A DNA stretch of 64,000 bases from Deltaproteobacteria bacterium (GTDB taxonomy: Bacteria; Myxococcota_A; UBA9160; UBA4427): contig JAJDAO010000009.1 of assembly GCA_029261835.1 (NCBI GenBank), positions 207,891 to 271,890 of the forward strand. Reading direction: 5' to 3'. Position 1 is the first letter of the stretch. Each line of letters opens with the position of its first letter. Below are positions 33,863 through 42,951 of this stretch, piece by piece. The position numbers and the translations under genes were made by a program. Below the pieces are notes generated by a model. The model ran no database searches. It was not told the DNA's origin and saw only the letters and a program-made list of their open reading frames with translations.

Positions 33863-34384
33863 CTACTCCTCTTGCTCGAGCGTGAGCTGCTTCTTCCGCT
33901 TCTTGACGTACAGGCTCCGTTTGAGGCGACTGATGCGATCGATGAACAGGATGCCGTCGAGGTGATCGAGCTCGTGTTGCAGGCAGACCGCGCGCAGCCC
34001 CTCGGCCTTCTCGACGATCTCCGCACCGTCGAGATCGGTGGCCTTGATCGTCACCTCGGCCGCTCGTTCGACATCGGCCGTGTAGTCGGGAACCGACAGG
34101 CAGCCCTCCTCCCAGGTGATCACGCCCTGCCGGTGAACAATCTCCGGATTGATCAGCGTGAGCGGATTGCGCTCGCCCCCCTCGTCGTTCCAGCCGGTGT
34201 CGATCACGAACATTCGCACCGCCGCACCGAGTTGTGGCGCCGCGAGGCCGATGCCCGGCTCGTCGTACATCACATCGCACATGTCGCGCGCCAATGCGCG
34301 GATCTCCTCGTCGATCGTAGCGATGGGCTCGGACACGCGCTTGAGGCGCGGATCGGGGAACTGGAGCACTTCCCGTAGAGGCAT
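33863..34384 (-). CDS. def: Peptide deformylase
   Basis: 173 residues. Removes the formyl group from nascent proteins. All three motifs are intact: GIGLAAPQ, EEGCLSVP (Cys metal ligand) and QHELDH (two His ligands and catalytic Glu). C-terminal basic tail VKKRKKQ. Lies between priA and fmt; its TAG stop is in frame with fmt, nine bases before the likely CTG. Confidence 0.95.
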   Translation of the reverse strand: MPLREVLQFPDPRLKRVSEPIATIDEEIRALARDMCDVMYDEPGIGLAAPQLGAAVRMFVIDTGWNDEGGERNPLTLINPEIVHRQGVITWEEGCLSVPDYTADVERAAEVTIKATDLDGAEIVEKAEGLRAVCLQHELDHLDGILFIDRISRLKRSLYVKKRKKQLTLEQEE

Positions 34385-34498
34385 GACGTTGCGTCCCTGT
34401 CCGGCTGCGGGCTGGTCCCCTGTCCGGCCCGGGCGCGTCGCGAGCGGGAGAGCAGGGGGTGAAGGCGTGTAACCTGGCGTTCTGGATAGGTTTTCGAT

Positions 34499-37003
34499 TT
34501 ATAGCATGTTGATTGGATCGACGTCCACCACGGCCTGGATGCCCGGTCCAAGACGCCGGGCCGCCGCGTTGAGATGGTGCGACGCGTGTCGCACCGCCTG
34601 CGAGTCGGTGCCCTTCGCGAGAAGCTGGAACCGGTAGCGGCCGCGCAGGCGCGGCAGCGGGGCCGGGGCGGGGCCGAGGATCTCGCAAGCGGAGCCCGCG
34701 GCCTGGGCACGCGCCGAAGCCGCCAGGGCTTCGGCAGCCTTGTGGGTCTGCTCCTGATCTTCACCCGAGACCATCACCTGTGTGAGGCGGCCGAATGGCG
34801 GATAGCCGAGCGTCGCTCGATGGCCGATCTCCTCGTGATAGAAGACCTCGTAGTCGTGCTGCACCACCGGTCGAATCGCGTAGTGGTCGGGGACAAAACT
34901 CTGCAGCACGACGCGTCCCGGCGCGGCGGCCCGACCCGCTCGGCCCGCCACCTGCGTGAGGAGCTGAAAGGTTCGCTCAGCAGCTCGGAAGTCGGGCATG
35001 TGCAGTCCGAGGTCGGCGGAAATGACACCCACCAGGCGCACGCCCGGAAAGTCGTGTCCCTTGGCGACCATCTGGGTGCCCATGAGGATGTCGATTTCGT
35101 TTCGGCGTAGGCCGCCAAGTACCGACTCCACGTGTCCTCGACGCTGTGCGGTGTCGCGATCCAGACGCGCCAGACGGGCCTGCGGAAAGCGGGCCCTCAC
35201 CTCCTCCTCCAATCGCTGGGTACCGGTGCCGAGCAACGCGGTGTCGGGTTGGCCGCAGCCTCCGCAGTGCTCCGGCGGCGGCTTGCCAAAGTCGCAGTAG
35301 TGGCAGCGCAGTCGCTGGTCGGCGGCGTGGTAGACCAGCGCCACGTCGCAGGCCGGGCAGCGCTCGGCGAAGCCGCAATCGAAGCAAAAGACCTGTGTGG
35401 AGAAGCCGCGGCGGTTGAGGAAGAGGATGCTCTGTCCACCTTCGGCGAGTGTCTGCTGCATGGCGCGTCGCAGGGACTTCGAGAGGATCAGCTTGTGGCC
35501 GCGCGGCTGGCGCCGCCGCTCGGCCGTCAGGTCGACGATCTCGACGGCCGGAAGCGGTCGGCCGGCGATACGTCGCTGCAGTACCAGTCGCTTGATTTCG
35601 CCGTTCTCTGCCCGGTGGCGGGTTTCGAGCGCGGGCGTGGCCGAGCCGAGGATCACCGGGCAGCCCGCCAGTGCTGCGCGCCGTTCGGCCAGACCGCGGG
35701 CGTGGTAACGGAAGCCCTCGTCGTTCTTGTAGGCGGAGTCGTGCTCCTCATCGATCACGATGACACCGAGCTTCTCCAGCGGAGCGAAGAGCGCGCTGCG
35801 CGCGCCGACGGCGATGGGCGTATCACCCGTGCGCAGTCTCTGCCATTGCTCGAGGCGCTCACCGGGCCGGAGCCCGCTGTGGAGCACCGCGAGCTCATCG
35901 CCGAAGCGCGCGCGCAGCCGCGCCACGATCTGGTGCGTCAACGTGATTTCGGGCACCAACACGAGCGCTTGGCGGCCCGCCGCCAGGGCCTCGGCGACGG
36001 CTCGCAGGTACACCTCGGTCTTCCCGCTGCCCGTGACGCCATGGAGCAGAAAGCGCTGAGGGCGCCGCTCGCGAATACAGCAGCAGATGGGCTCGAGCGC
36101 GGCCGACTGCTCCGCGCTGAGCGTGGGTGCCTGGTCGCGCTCGACCGCCGGGCCCAGCACGTTGCGCGGAACTTCGCGCTGATTGATCTCGACCATTCTT
36201 CGCTCGACGAGGGCGCGTAGCTGCGCGGGTGTGGCGGCCGTGCGCAAGCCGATCTCGTGGGTGGCCAGCGTGCCGAGCTCGGCCAGTCGGCGGAGCAGGG
36301 CGGCCTGCTTCGGGGCACGGGCCAGCTCTGTCAGGCAGGTGTGCTCCACATCGAGATCGGCGCGCAGTCTGGCTACGCGCTCCGTCTTCACACGCGCGCG
36401 CGGGCCACGCAAGCGACTGCCGCGCCGCACCAGCCCGTCGCTCACGAGCGTCTCCAGCAGCGCGGCGGCTCCGGGAAGGCGCCGGCGCAGATCGGCTTCG
36501 TCCACAGGGCCGCGATCGAGCGCTGCGAGTAACTCGCGGGCCGCACCCTGCACGGCACCGCTTCGCAGCGCTTCACAGCCGCGGGGCAGCAGTGCCAGGT
36601 CGCGTATGAGGCTCGGCGCCGAGCCCGCCGGCAGGGCTGTTGCCAGCGCCAGGCCGACCGGGCAAAGAGCGTCTTCGGCGGCCTCTCGCAGCAGGTTCAT
36701 CAGCGCAAGCGAGAGCACGGGCTCGCTATCGAGCACCTGCTCGAGCGTGGCCAGGGCGGCGCGCTCCTCGCCGAGCCGGTTATGCTCCGGCCCGGCCGTC
36801 TCGCGAGGTGAGGCGCTCGTCGAGCGTTCGACCACGACGCCAGTGAGCCGACGGCCGGAGAACGGCACCAGCACACGGTGCCCCGGCAGGGCGTCGGCGG
36901 CCAGCTCGTTTGGCACCGCGTAGGAGAAGAGGGAGTCGATGGGGACGGGAAGCGCTACGCGAACGACCTCGCAGGTGGTCTGTGCGAAGAGCGGGTCGGT
37001 CAT
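34499..37003 (-). CDS. priA: Primosomal protein N' (replication restart helicase)
   Basis: 834 residues from ATG 37003, which gives the usual start (VVRVALPVPIDSLFSYAVP) of the 3'-DNA-binding domain. The helicase core follows: Walker A HGVTGSGKTEVYL, DEEH box (VIDEEHDSAYKND), and GSATPALET. The zinc-binding region has CFDCGFAERCPACD and CHYCDFGKPPPEHCGGC. GTQMVAKGHDFPGV, QVAGRAGR and the C-terminal domain complete it. Restarts stalled forks by loading DnaB. Divergent from the spermidine-synthase-like gene across 85 bp. Confidence 0.95.
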   Translation of the reverse strand: MTDPLFAQTTCEVVRVALPVPIDSLFSYAVPNELAADALPGHRVLVPFSGRRLTGVVVERSTSASPRETAGPEHNRLGEERAALATLEQVLDSEPVLSLALMNLLREAAEDALCPVGLALATALPAGSAPSLIRDLALLPRGCEALRSGAVQGAARELLAALDRGPVDEADLRRRLPGAAALLETLVSDGLVRRGSRLRGPRARVKTERVARLRADLDVEHTCLTELARAPKQAALLRRLAELGTLATHEIGLRTAATPAQLRALVERRMVEINQREVPRNVLGPAVERDQAPTLSAEQSAALEPICCCIRERRPQRFLLHGVTGSGKTEVYLRAVAEALAAGRQALVLVPEITLTHQIVARLRARFGDELAVLHSGLRPGERLEQWQRLRTGDTPIAVGARSALFAPLEKLGVIVIDEEHDSAYKNDEGFRYHARGLAERRAALAGCPVILGSATPALETRHRAENGEIKRLVLQRRIAGRPLPAVEIVDLTAERRRQPRGHKLILSKSLRRAMQQTLAEGGQSILFLNRRGFSTQVFCFDCGFAERCPACDVALVYHAADQRLRCHYCDFGKPPPEHCGGCGQPDTALLGTGTQRLEEEVRARFPQARLARLDRDTAQRRGHVESVLGGLRRNEIDILMGTQMVAKGHDFPGVRLVGVISADLGLHMPDFRAAERTFQLLTQVAGRAGRAAAPGRVVLQSFVPDHYAIRPVVQHDYEVFYHEEIGHRATLGYPPFGRLTQVMVSGEDQEQTHKAAEALAASARAQAAGSACEILGPAPAPLPRLRGRYRFQLLAKGTDSQAVRHASHHLNAAARRLGPGIQAVVDVDPINML

Positions 37004-37088
37004 CGCGGCATTGTAGCGGGCCGCGTTGGCTCGGTGGCGATGCGGCTCAGCGCGCCGCGCTGCCCGCTTCGCAGCCCGGGGAGAGAGC

Positions 37089-37853
37089 ATGCCGAGCAAC
37101 AGAACACGGCGCCGCGTGCGGGGAAAGGGCGGGAGTCGCGTGCGTGTCGAGCGCGGTCGCGGCGGTCGGCGGCTGATCGTCGATGAGACCTTCGCCTCTT
37201 TCTACCGCCCCGGTAGCGCGACTACCGGCTCGGTCTGGGACGCCATCGCGGCGCCACTGCTCGCGCTCCCGGCCAGCGCCCGGCGTTCGGTACTGCTGCT
37301 CGGCTTGGGGGGTGGAAGCGCGGCGCGCATCGTGCGTGCGCTGGCACCCGAGGCGCGCATCGTCGGCGTCGAGCTCGACCGCGAAGTCGTCGAGGCGGCG
37401 CGTCGCTGGTTCGACCTGGACGACCTCGATCTGGAGCTCGTGGTTGGCGATGCCCTCGACTTCCTGCAGCGCGAGGAATCGCGCTTCGACGTGATTCTGG
37501 AGGATGTCTTCATCGGACGTGGTGACCGGGTCCGCAAGCCCGATTGGATTCCGCTGCCGGGACACGCGCTCGCGGCCGCCCGGCTTCGGCCCGCAGGACT
37601 GCTCGTCAGCAACACCCTGGACGAGTCGTCTCGCGTGGCGAACGGGTTGAGAACGCTCTTCCCCTCGCTGGTGAGCATCGAGGTCGCGGACTACGACAAC
37701 GTCGTCTTCGCCGCCGGTCCCCAGACGTTGAACGCGCGAGCCCTGCGCGCCGCTGTGGCCCGTGACGCCCTGTTAGCCGGCACGCTACCCGCGCTGCGCT
37801 TCCGGAGTCTGACTAGCGCTCGTCCTCGAGAAACTGCAGCACGATCTGATTGA
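37089..37853 (+). CDS. Spermidine-synthase-like SAM-fold protein
   Basis: 254 residues with the spermidine/spermine synthase fold: VLLLGLGGGSAARIVRALAP (nucleotide loop), IVGVELDREVVEAARRWF and VVGDALDFLQREESRFDVIL (Asp of the catalytic gate). It lacks the clear N-terminal tetramerisation strands of true polyamine aminopropyltransferases, so the reaction is uncertain; many such stand-alone homologues have unknown substrates. The basic start (SNRTRRRVRGKGGSRVRVER) is notable. Its 3' end overlaps the convergent hydrolase gene by 41 bp. Confidence 0.7.
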   Translation: MPSNRTRRRVRGKGGSRVRVERGRGGRRLIVDETFASFYRPGSATTGSVWDAIAAPLLALPASARRSVLLLGLGGGSAARIVRALAPEARIVGVELDREVVEAARRWFDLDDLDLELVVGDALDFLQREESRFDVILEDVFIGRGDRVRKPDWIPLPGHALAAARLRPAGLLVSNTLDESSRVANGLRTLFPSLVSIEVADYDNVVFAAGPQTLNARALRAAVARDALLAGTLPALRFRSLTSARPRETAARSD

Positions 37854-38631
37854 AGCGCTCCGCAGACTCGACCATCACGAGATGACCGCCATAGCCGATG
37901 GTGACGAGCCGTGAGTCGGGAATCAGCGCGGCCAGCTCGCGATGCAGCTTGGGGGGCGTCACGGCATCGCGTCGACCGCACACGATGAGGGTTCGATGCG
38001 AAATGTCGGCGAGTCGCTCGTAGGCGTCGTGCTCGATGCAGGCGCGGCACTGGCGGGCGAAGAGATCGGCCGAGACCGGTGTGTCGTCACGCAGGAAGAA
38101 TCGGGTCATGGCGTCGATCAGATCGTGCTGCTCGAGGGTCTCATCCTGTAGCGTCCAGAGCAGGCGATCGCGAACCAAGGCTTCCGCTGGCAGATCGAGG
38201 CCTGCCAGCTCCGCCCAGTGCTCCAGCAGCATGCGCCGCTTGGTATCCGGTCGCGCGTAGGTGCCGACCAGCGCCAGGCGTTCTACGCGCTCGGGCCAGC
38301 CCAGAGCGAGTTCCTGGGCCGTCATTCCGCCCATGAACGTGCCCAGGAAGTCGGCTCGCTCGATCTCCAGAGCGTCCATCAGCTCGACCGTGTCCCGGGC
38401 GAGGTCGACGGTCGAAAAAGCCGAGCCGGGATCCTGGCTCCCCGCGACGCCGCGGTTCTCGAAGATGAGCACAGGACGGCTCTCGCAGAACGCCGGCACC
38501 TGCAGCGGCAGCCAGCCCGCGCAGGAGCCGGCCATCCCCATGATGAGCACCAGCGGCACGCGGTCGTCGCGCTCGAAGTCGCCGTGGCGCTCGTAGTAGA
38601 CGGTTCGATTGCGGAGCTCGACGTATGCCAT
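37813..38631 (-). CDS. Alpha/beta-hydrolase-fold protein lacking the nucleophile Ser
   Basis: 272 residues with all core strands: VPLVLIMGMAGSCAGW (oxyanion region), VLIFENRGVAGS, LIVCGRRDAVTP (Asp), and GYGGHLVMVESAERF (His). At the nucleophile elbow the family has GHSMGG, but here it is GTFMGGMTAQE: the Ser position is Phe. A serine-hydrolase mechanism is therefore impossible as written. It could be a non-catalytic binder or use another chemistry. Full length, no frameshift. Located between the convergent spermidine-synthase-like gene and mglA. Confidence 0.8.
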   Translation of the reverse strand: MAYVELRNRTVYYERHGDFERDDRVPLVLIMGMAGSCAGWLPLQVPAFCESRPVLIFENRGVAGSQDPGSAFSTVDLARDTVELMDALEIERADFLGTFMGGMTAQELALGWPERVERLALVGTYARPDTKRRMLLEHWAELAGLDLPAEALVRDRLLWTLQDETLEQHDLIDAMTRFFLRDDTPVSADLFARQCRACIEHDAYERLADISHRTLIVCGRRDAVTPPKLHRELAALIPDSRLVTIGYGGHLVMVESAERFNQIVLQFLEDER

Positions 38632-38688
38632 GCGTCGCTCGATGATAGGTGCTGGCCGCGGTGTCTGGGAAGGGTGGCTAAAAAAGTC

Positions 38689-39279
38689 TCAGCTACCCAT
38701 CTTCTTCAGATTCGAGAGAACGCCCTTGGCCACGGCCTTGAGCGTCTCGAAGACGCCCTTGCCGGTGGTGGCACAGGCCTCGAATTCGGGCACGCCCGCG
38801 GCGTTGAGCAGCCGCTTCATCTCCTCGAGGGGGGCGGCATTGGGCAGGTCCCGCTTGTTGTACTGGATCACGTAGGGGATCTTGTTGAGCTCGTAGCCCT
38901 GCTCGGCCAGATTGACCTGCAGGTTGTCGAGGCTCTCGACGTTGGCCTCCATGCGCTCGATCTGGCTGTCGGCCACGAATACGACGCCGTCGACACCCTT
39001 GAGAATCAGCTTACGGCTGGCGTCGTAGAAGACCTGACCCGGAACCGTGTATAGGTGGAAGCGTGTCTTGAAGCCGCGGATTTCTCCGAGCGCCAGCGGG
39101 AGGAAGTCGAAGAAGAGGGTTCGCTCTGTCTCGGTCGCGAGCGAGATCATCTTCCCCTTCACATCCGGATTGGTCTTGCTGTAGATGTGCTGCAAGTTCG
39201 TCGTCTTGCCACACAGGCCGGGGCCGTAGTAGACGATCTTGCAGTTGATCTCGCGAGATGAGTAGTTGATGAACGACAT
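38689..39279 (-). CDS. mglA: MglA-type small GTPase
   Basis: 196 residues, the length of Myxococcus MglA. Ras-like motifs: P-loop [12 protein letters not shown], switch region [23 protein letters not shown] (PGQ in place of DxxG), YNKRDLP (N/TKxD). It is the polarity switch for gliding or twisting motility and sets the leading pole. The ATG at 39279 gives the standard [16 protein letters not shown]. It follows mglB directly, 13 bp after the TGA that ends the mglB tail. Confidence 0.95.
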   Translation of the reverse strand: MSFINYSSREINCKIVYYGPGLCGKTTNLQHIYSKTNPDVKGKMISLATETERTLFFDFLPLALGEIRGFKTRFHLYTVPGQVFYDASRKLILKGVDGVVFVADSQIERMEANVESLDNLQVNLAEQGYELNKIPYVIQYNKRDLPNAAPLEEMKRLLNAAGVPEFEACATTGKGVFETLKAVAKGVLSNLKKMGS

Positions 39280-39292
39280 TGGCCTCGGGCGC

Positions 39293-39397
39293 TCAGTCGG
39301 AAAATAGATTGTCGATATCGTCGTCGGTGATTTCGGCGAACGGGCTGCCAGCCGCGGCGGCATCCGCCTCCGACTGTTTCCTGATCTCCTCGAAGAT
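39293..39397 (-). other. Conserved MglB C-terminal tail beyond the in-frame amber codon
   Basis: 34 sense codons in the mglB frame, [12 protein letters not shown] then [17 protein letters not shown], end in TGA at 39295-39293. The tail keeps the family motif SPFAEI(S/T)DDDIDNLFS, so it is under selection or the TAG is very recent. There is no start codon or Shine-Dalgarno for it as an independent gene. Full-length readthrough would give about 164 residues, close to Myxococcus MglB. Confidence 0.85.
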
Positions 39398-39787
39398 CTA
39401 GGCCAGCTCCGCGCCCGCCTTCTTTACCCGCAGTCGCACGAGTCCGAGCGAGCTGCGCTCGTCGAATACGACGACCAGGATCATGCGCTGACCCACCAGA
39501 GTGATGTGGAGATTGTCGCGCTGTCCCTGGTGGAAATGGATCGGAAACTCTTCTTCCCCGACGATCTTGGCGAGGCCGCCGGTGGCGGCAATGCAGCCGG
39601 CCGTGAGAGACGCCAGGCTGGTGCTGTCGATGCCGCGGAGCTCTCCCGCTTCGCCGATCAACTGTCCCGCTTTGTCGACGATATAGATGCCCTTGGCATT
39701 CGCATCGCGCGTGAGGCGCTCGATTACGGCCTGGATCTTCTTGAAATCGGCTTCGCGCATCACGAGCTGATTCTGGAGCATCGGCAT
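39398..39787 (-). CDS. mglB: MglB roadblock/LC7 protein, cut short by an amber codon
   Basis: 129 residues to the TAG. Roadblock domain: [56 protein letters not shown]. MglB is the GTPase-activating partner of MglA. In Myxococcus the protein continues after ...DELTK with a C-terminal helix and acidic tail; here the codon at the Lys position is TAG (plus strand CTA at 39398-39400). The next 34 codons retain the conserved tail (separate entry). Start ATG 39787, with 39781 as an alternative. Confidence 0.9.
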   Translation of the reverse strand: MPMLQNQLVMREADFKKIQAVIERLTRDANAKGIYIVDKAGQLIGEAGELRGIDSTSLASLTAGCIAATGGLAKIVGEEEFPIHFHQGQRDNLHITLVGQRMILVVVFDERSSLGLVRLRVKKAGAELA

Positions 39788-39912
39788 TCGCCTTTGTAAC
39801 CGCTTGGAATGGAAGGGTATTCCATCCCGACTGTAACCCGTGCGCAAGGGGCGGAGCAACTCGCCAGGTTCAGCGTTGATCGGCCATGCCACGACGCGGC
39901 TTTAGCCCGGAC

Positions 39913-40512
39913 TCAGCTGATCTCGCGCCTGTTCTCCAGGGAGCGCCCCACGGTCACGTGGTCGGCGTATTCGAGATCTCCGCCCAGCGGCATTCCGCAG
40001 GCGATTCGGCTGAGCCTGACGCCGCTCTTCGCCAGTCGGTCCGCGATGAAGTGCGCAGTGGCGTCGCCCTCCGCATTGGGGTTCGTCGCCAGGATGACCT
40101 CGCCGACTCCCCCGGCGGCGATCCTCTTCGCCAGCTCGTCGATGCGAAGACTCTCGGGGCCCATGCCGTCGATCGGTGACAGGGTGCCGCCGAGTACGTG
40201 GTAGAGACCGCGAAAGCAGCCGCTCTTCTCGACGGCGGCCAAGTCCGCTGGCTCCTCGACCACGCAGATCAGGCCGGCGTCGCGCCTCGGGTCGGCACAG
40301 ACGCGACAGGGGCTGCGGTCGCTCAGGTTGAAGCAGCGCCCGCAGATCACGGTGTCGCTCTTGAGTCTTCCGACGGCATCGGCCAGCTCGGTCAGCAGTG
40401 AGTCCGGCGCGCTCAGCAGGAAGTAGGCCAGCCGGGCGGCGGACTTCTCTCCGATGCCCGGAAGTCGCTTCAAGCTCGCGGCCAGTCGCTCCATCGCGGG
40501 AGATGAGTGCAT
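39913..40512 (-). CDS. recR: Recombination protein RecR
   Basis: 199 residues. N-terminal helix-hairpin-helix (LPGIGEKSAARLAYFLL), four-Cys zinc finger (CGRCFNLSDRSPCRVCADPRRD), Toprim domain (ICVVEEPADLAAVEKSG, YHVLGGTLSPIDGMGPE) and Walker-B-like EVILATNPNAEGDATA. Acts with RecF/RecO to load RecA at gaps. ATG at 40512 lies 4 bp after the ebfC stop. Standard dnaX-ebfC-recR order. Confidence 0.95.
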   Translation of the reverse strand: MHSSPAMERLAASLKRLPGIGEKSAARLAYFLLSAPDSLLTELADAVGRLKSDTVICGRCFNLSDRSPCRVCADPRRDAGLICVVEEPADLAAVEKSGCFRGLYHVLGGTLSPIDGMGPESLRIDELAKRIAAGGVGEVILATNPNAEGDATAHFIADRLAKSGVRLSRIACGMPLGGDLEYADHVTVGRSLENRREIS

Positions 40513-40516
40513 CGCG

Positions 40517-40852
40517 TTATTCCGGGCCCCCGACTCCGGGCAGGCCGGGCATTGCGAGCTGTCCCTGCAGGCGCTGGAACTCTTCTTGCACACCTCGCTG
40601 AGCCTTCTCGAGCGCTGCGTTGACCGCGGCCGCCGTCAGATCCTGAATCATGTCGCGATCGGCGCGTTCGATCAGACCGGGCTCGATCCGGACTTCGAGC
40701 ACCCTGAGCTCGCCGCTCACCACCGCGCTGACCATGCCGCCACCGCTGGTCGCCTCGAAACGGCGCGAGGCGAGCTCGCGCTGCAGCTCTCCCATCTTGG
40801 CTTGAAGCTGCTGTGCCTGCTGGAGAAGCTGGCCGAGGTCGGGTGTACCCAT
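40517..40852 (-). CDS. ebfC: YbaB/EbfC nucleoid-associated protein
   Basis: 111 residues, the usual size. Long N-terminal helix LGQLLQQAQQLQAKMGELQR, then VSAVVSGELRVLEVRIEPGL and DLTAAAVNAALEKAQR, typical of the dimeric tweezer-like DNA-binding protein. Six bp after dnaX and four before recR, so co-transcribed with both. Confidence 0.95.
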   Translation of the reverse strand: MGTPDLGQLLQQAQQLQAKMGELQRELASRRFEATSGGGMVSAVVSGELRVLEVRIEPGLIERADRDMIQDLTAAAVNAALEKAQRGVQEEFQRLQGQLAMPGLPGVGGPE

Positions 40853-40858
40853 CTTCGT

Positions 40859-42628
40859 TCACTTGCCTCCGAGCGGCCGGATCTCGACGATCTCGGCCGC
40901 CAGCACATCCAGCGCGACGTTGACGCTGGGATGGTTCAGCGCTTCGCGCCGCCGTTGTCGCTCCAGCTCGCGCTGCGGCGCGCTCGGGCTGCGCGGCCGC
41001 TCGCCATCTTCAGCAGCGGCCGGAGATGTGATCTCGATTTGCGTCTGCGTCCCGAAGAAATCAGCGCAGAGCTCGCCTAGATCCGCCACGCGGTCCTGCA
41101 GCCGTTCGCGGTGGAAGCCGGTCGGCACGGCGAGCTTCAGGTAACCCGGGCGCCGCTCGAGCAGCTCGGCTCCGTCCAGTGAGGCGAGCAGTCCGCAACC
41201 CCGCTTCTTGCCGAACGCGCGCAGGCGATCGAGGACCACCGCCGGTGTCGCATCCTCCGGCGGGGCGGCCGACTTGACGGGGCCGGCGCCGGGCTGCTCG
41301 GACTGTCGTGCGAGCTTCACCGGTGCTCGCGCCGGGCCCGAGGCCCCGACAACGCCGATCGGGCCGCGACCCCGACCGCCGCCTCCCCTAGGGTGCTGGC
41401 CGCTCGGTCCGGGATCTCCGCCCTGCGGACCATCACCGCCGCTGCCGAGCTGGTGCTCGAGCTGCTCGAGGCGAGACAGCAGGCGCGAGACATCGTCGCC
41501 CGAGGGCATGGTGGCCAGGCGCACCAGGGCCATTTCGAGAACTGCGAAGGGCTGGGGTGCCCAGGCGAGGTCCTCCTGCTCCTTCACCAGTGCGCGGAAC
41601 ATGCGCCGCAGCCTGGCCTGATCGGTGCGGTCGGCCAGTGCGCGCAGCTCGGCTATCTCATCTTCGCTGCCCTCCACCAGCCCGGGCGCCTGCGGCGCCA
41701 CGCACAGCACCACCAGGTCGCGCAGCAGTCGCACCAGCGTTCCGCTGAGGCGCTTGGGGTCGGTGCCGGACTCCACCGCGTGGCTGCAGGCCTCGAGCGC
41801 CTGAGCCGGCTGCGAGTCGATACAGGCGGCGAGAATCTCCAGCAGCACGTGGCGATCGACCAGATCGAGTACGACGCTGACCGTCTCGTCCGAGACCTTG
41901 GTGCCGCCGTAGGCGATCATCTGGTCGAGCATCGTCTGGGAGTCCCGCAGCGAGCCCTCGCCCTCGCGCGCCAGCGCGAGCAGACTCGATTCGGAGATCT
42001 CGACCCCCTCCGCACGGCAGATGTGCCCCAGTCGGGCCGCTACCTCGGCGGTGGAAATGCGGCGCAGATCGTAGCGCTGGCAGCGTGAGATGACCGTGAA
42101 GGGGATCTTCTCCGGGTTGGTCGTCGCGAAGACGAAGAGGCTGCGCGGCGGCGGCTCCTCCAGCGTCTTGAGCAGCGCATTGAAGGCTGCGGCGGAGAGC
42201 ATGTGGACCTCGTCCACCACGAAGATGCGGTACTTGCCCGGCGAGGGCGCGTAGCGGATCGCTTCGATCAGCTCTCGCACATCGTCGACGCCGGTGCGGC
42301 TCGCCGCGTCGATCTCCTGCACATCCGTCGAGCCACCCGCGGCGATCTCCCGGCAGCAGGCGCAGCTGCCGCAGGGAACATCCGTGGGGCCCTTCTCGCA
42401 GTTGAGGCAGCGCGCCAGAATGCGCGCCAGGGTCGTCTTGCCCACTCCGCGGGGACCCGTGAGCAAGATCGCATGCGGCACACGATCGCTGCGGATGGCG
42501 TTGCGCAGAGCCGTGGTGACGTGGCTCTGGCCGCTGACTTCGTCGAAGCTCTGGGGTCGCCACTTGCGCGCGATGACCTGATAGCTCACGGGGGGCTCTC
42601 TCTGGGCTTCCGGCGTCGGGCTCTGCAC
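40859..42628 (-). CDS. dnaX: DNA polymerase III subunit gamma/tau
   Basis: 589 residues. Clamp-loader AAA+ ATPase: VIARKWRPQSFDEVSGQ, Walker A LTGPRGVGKTTLA, zinc motif CLNCEKG..CGSCACC, Walker B VVDEVHML, sensor 1 FATTNPEKI. A Gly/Pro-rich linker (about residues 385-450) leads to the tau-type C-terminal domain. No A-rich slippery frameshift site was noticed. First gene of dnaX-ebfC-recR, directly downstream of the SRP RNA. Confidence 0.95.
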   Translation of the reverse strand: MQSPTPEAQREPPVSYQVIARKWRPQSFDEVSGQSHVTTALRNAIRSDRVPHAILLTGPRGVGKTTLARILARCLNCEKGPTDVPCGSCACCREIAAGGSTDVQEIDAASRTGVDDVRELIEAIRYAPSPGKYRIFVVDEVHMLSAAAFNALLKTLEEPPPRSLFVFATTNPEKIPFTVISRCQRYDLRRISTAEVAARLGHICRAEGVEISESSLLALAREGEGSLRDSQTMLDQMIAYGGTKVSDETVSVVLDLVDRHVLLEILAACIDSQPAQALEACSHAVESGTDPKRLSGTLVRLLRDLVVLCVAPQAPGLVEGSEDEIAELRALADRTDQARLRRMFRALVKEQEDLAWAPQPFAVLEMALVRLATMPSGDDVSRLLSRLEQLEHQLGSGGDGPQGGDPGPSGQHPRGGGGRGRGPIGVVGASGPARAPVKLARQSEQPGAGPVKSAAPPEDATPAVVLDRLRAFGKKRGCGLLASLDGAELLERRPGYLKLAVPTGFHRERLQDRVADLGELCADFFGTQTQIEITSPAAAEDGERPRSPSAPQRELERQRRREALNHPSVNVALDVLAAEIVEIRPLGGK

Positions 42629-42699
42629 CTGGCGCTCAGGGCGGGGGGGCTCGCCGGAGCGCGCGTCCGACCACCCGGGTGATGTGTGCCGAAGAGTGA

Positions 42700-42780
42700 C
42701 CGCAGGGCACTCCGCTCACCGCCGAGAACCTGCTACGGCTGCTTCCTTCCGGACCTGACCGGGTTCACAGAGCCCCAAGC
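42700..42780 (-). ncRNA. ffs: Signal recognition particle RNA (4.5S type)
   Basis: The minus strand contains the invariant SRP domain GGTCAGGTCCGGAAGGAAGC followed by AGCCGTAGCAGG, flanked by pairing arms GGGGCTCTGTGAACC and GGTTCTCGGCGG..GTGCCC. This is the tip-loop and asymmetric bulge that bind Ffh. Ends are approximate (the hairpin may extend 10 bp each way). Location just upstream of dnaX is common. Confidence 0.9.
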
Positions 42781-42951
42781 TCGAGCGGGACCCTGCGATC
42801 AGCCCTCGGCACACAGCGGCTGAAAGTACACGGCGCCCTCAAGGCGGTCAAACCGCCGACCCGCTGAGGTGCCCTCGGTCCGGGTTTATGAGATGGCCTC
42901 TGCGGAGAAGGACGGTGGCGGGGGTGCTTCGCTCCGTGCCAATGTCGACTC

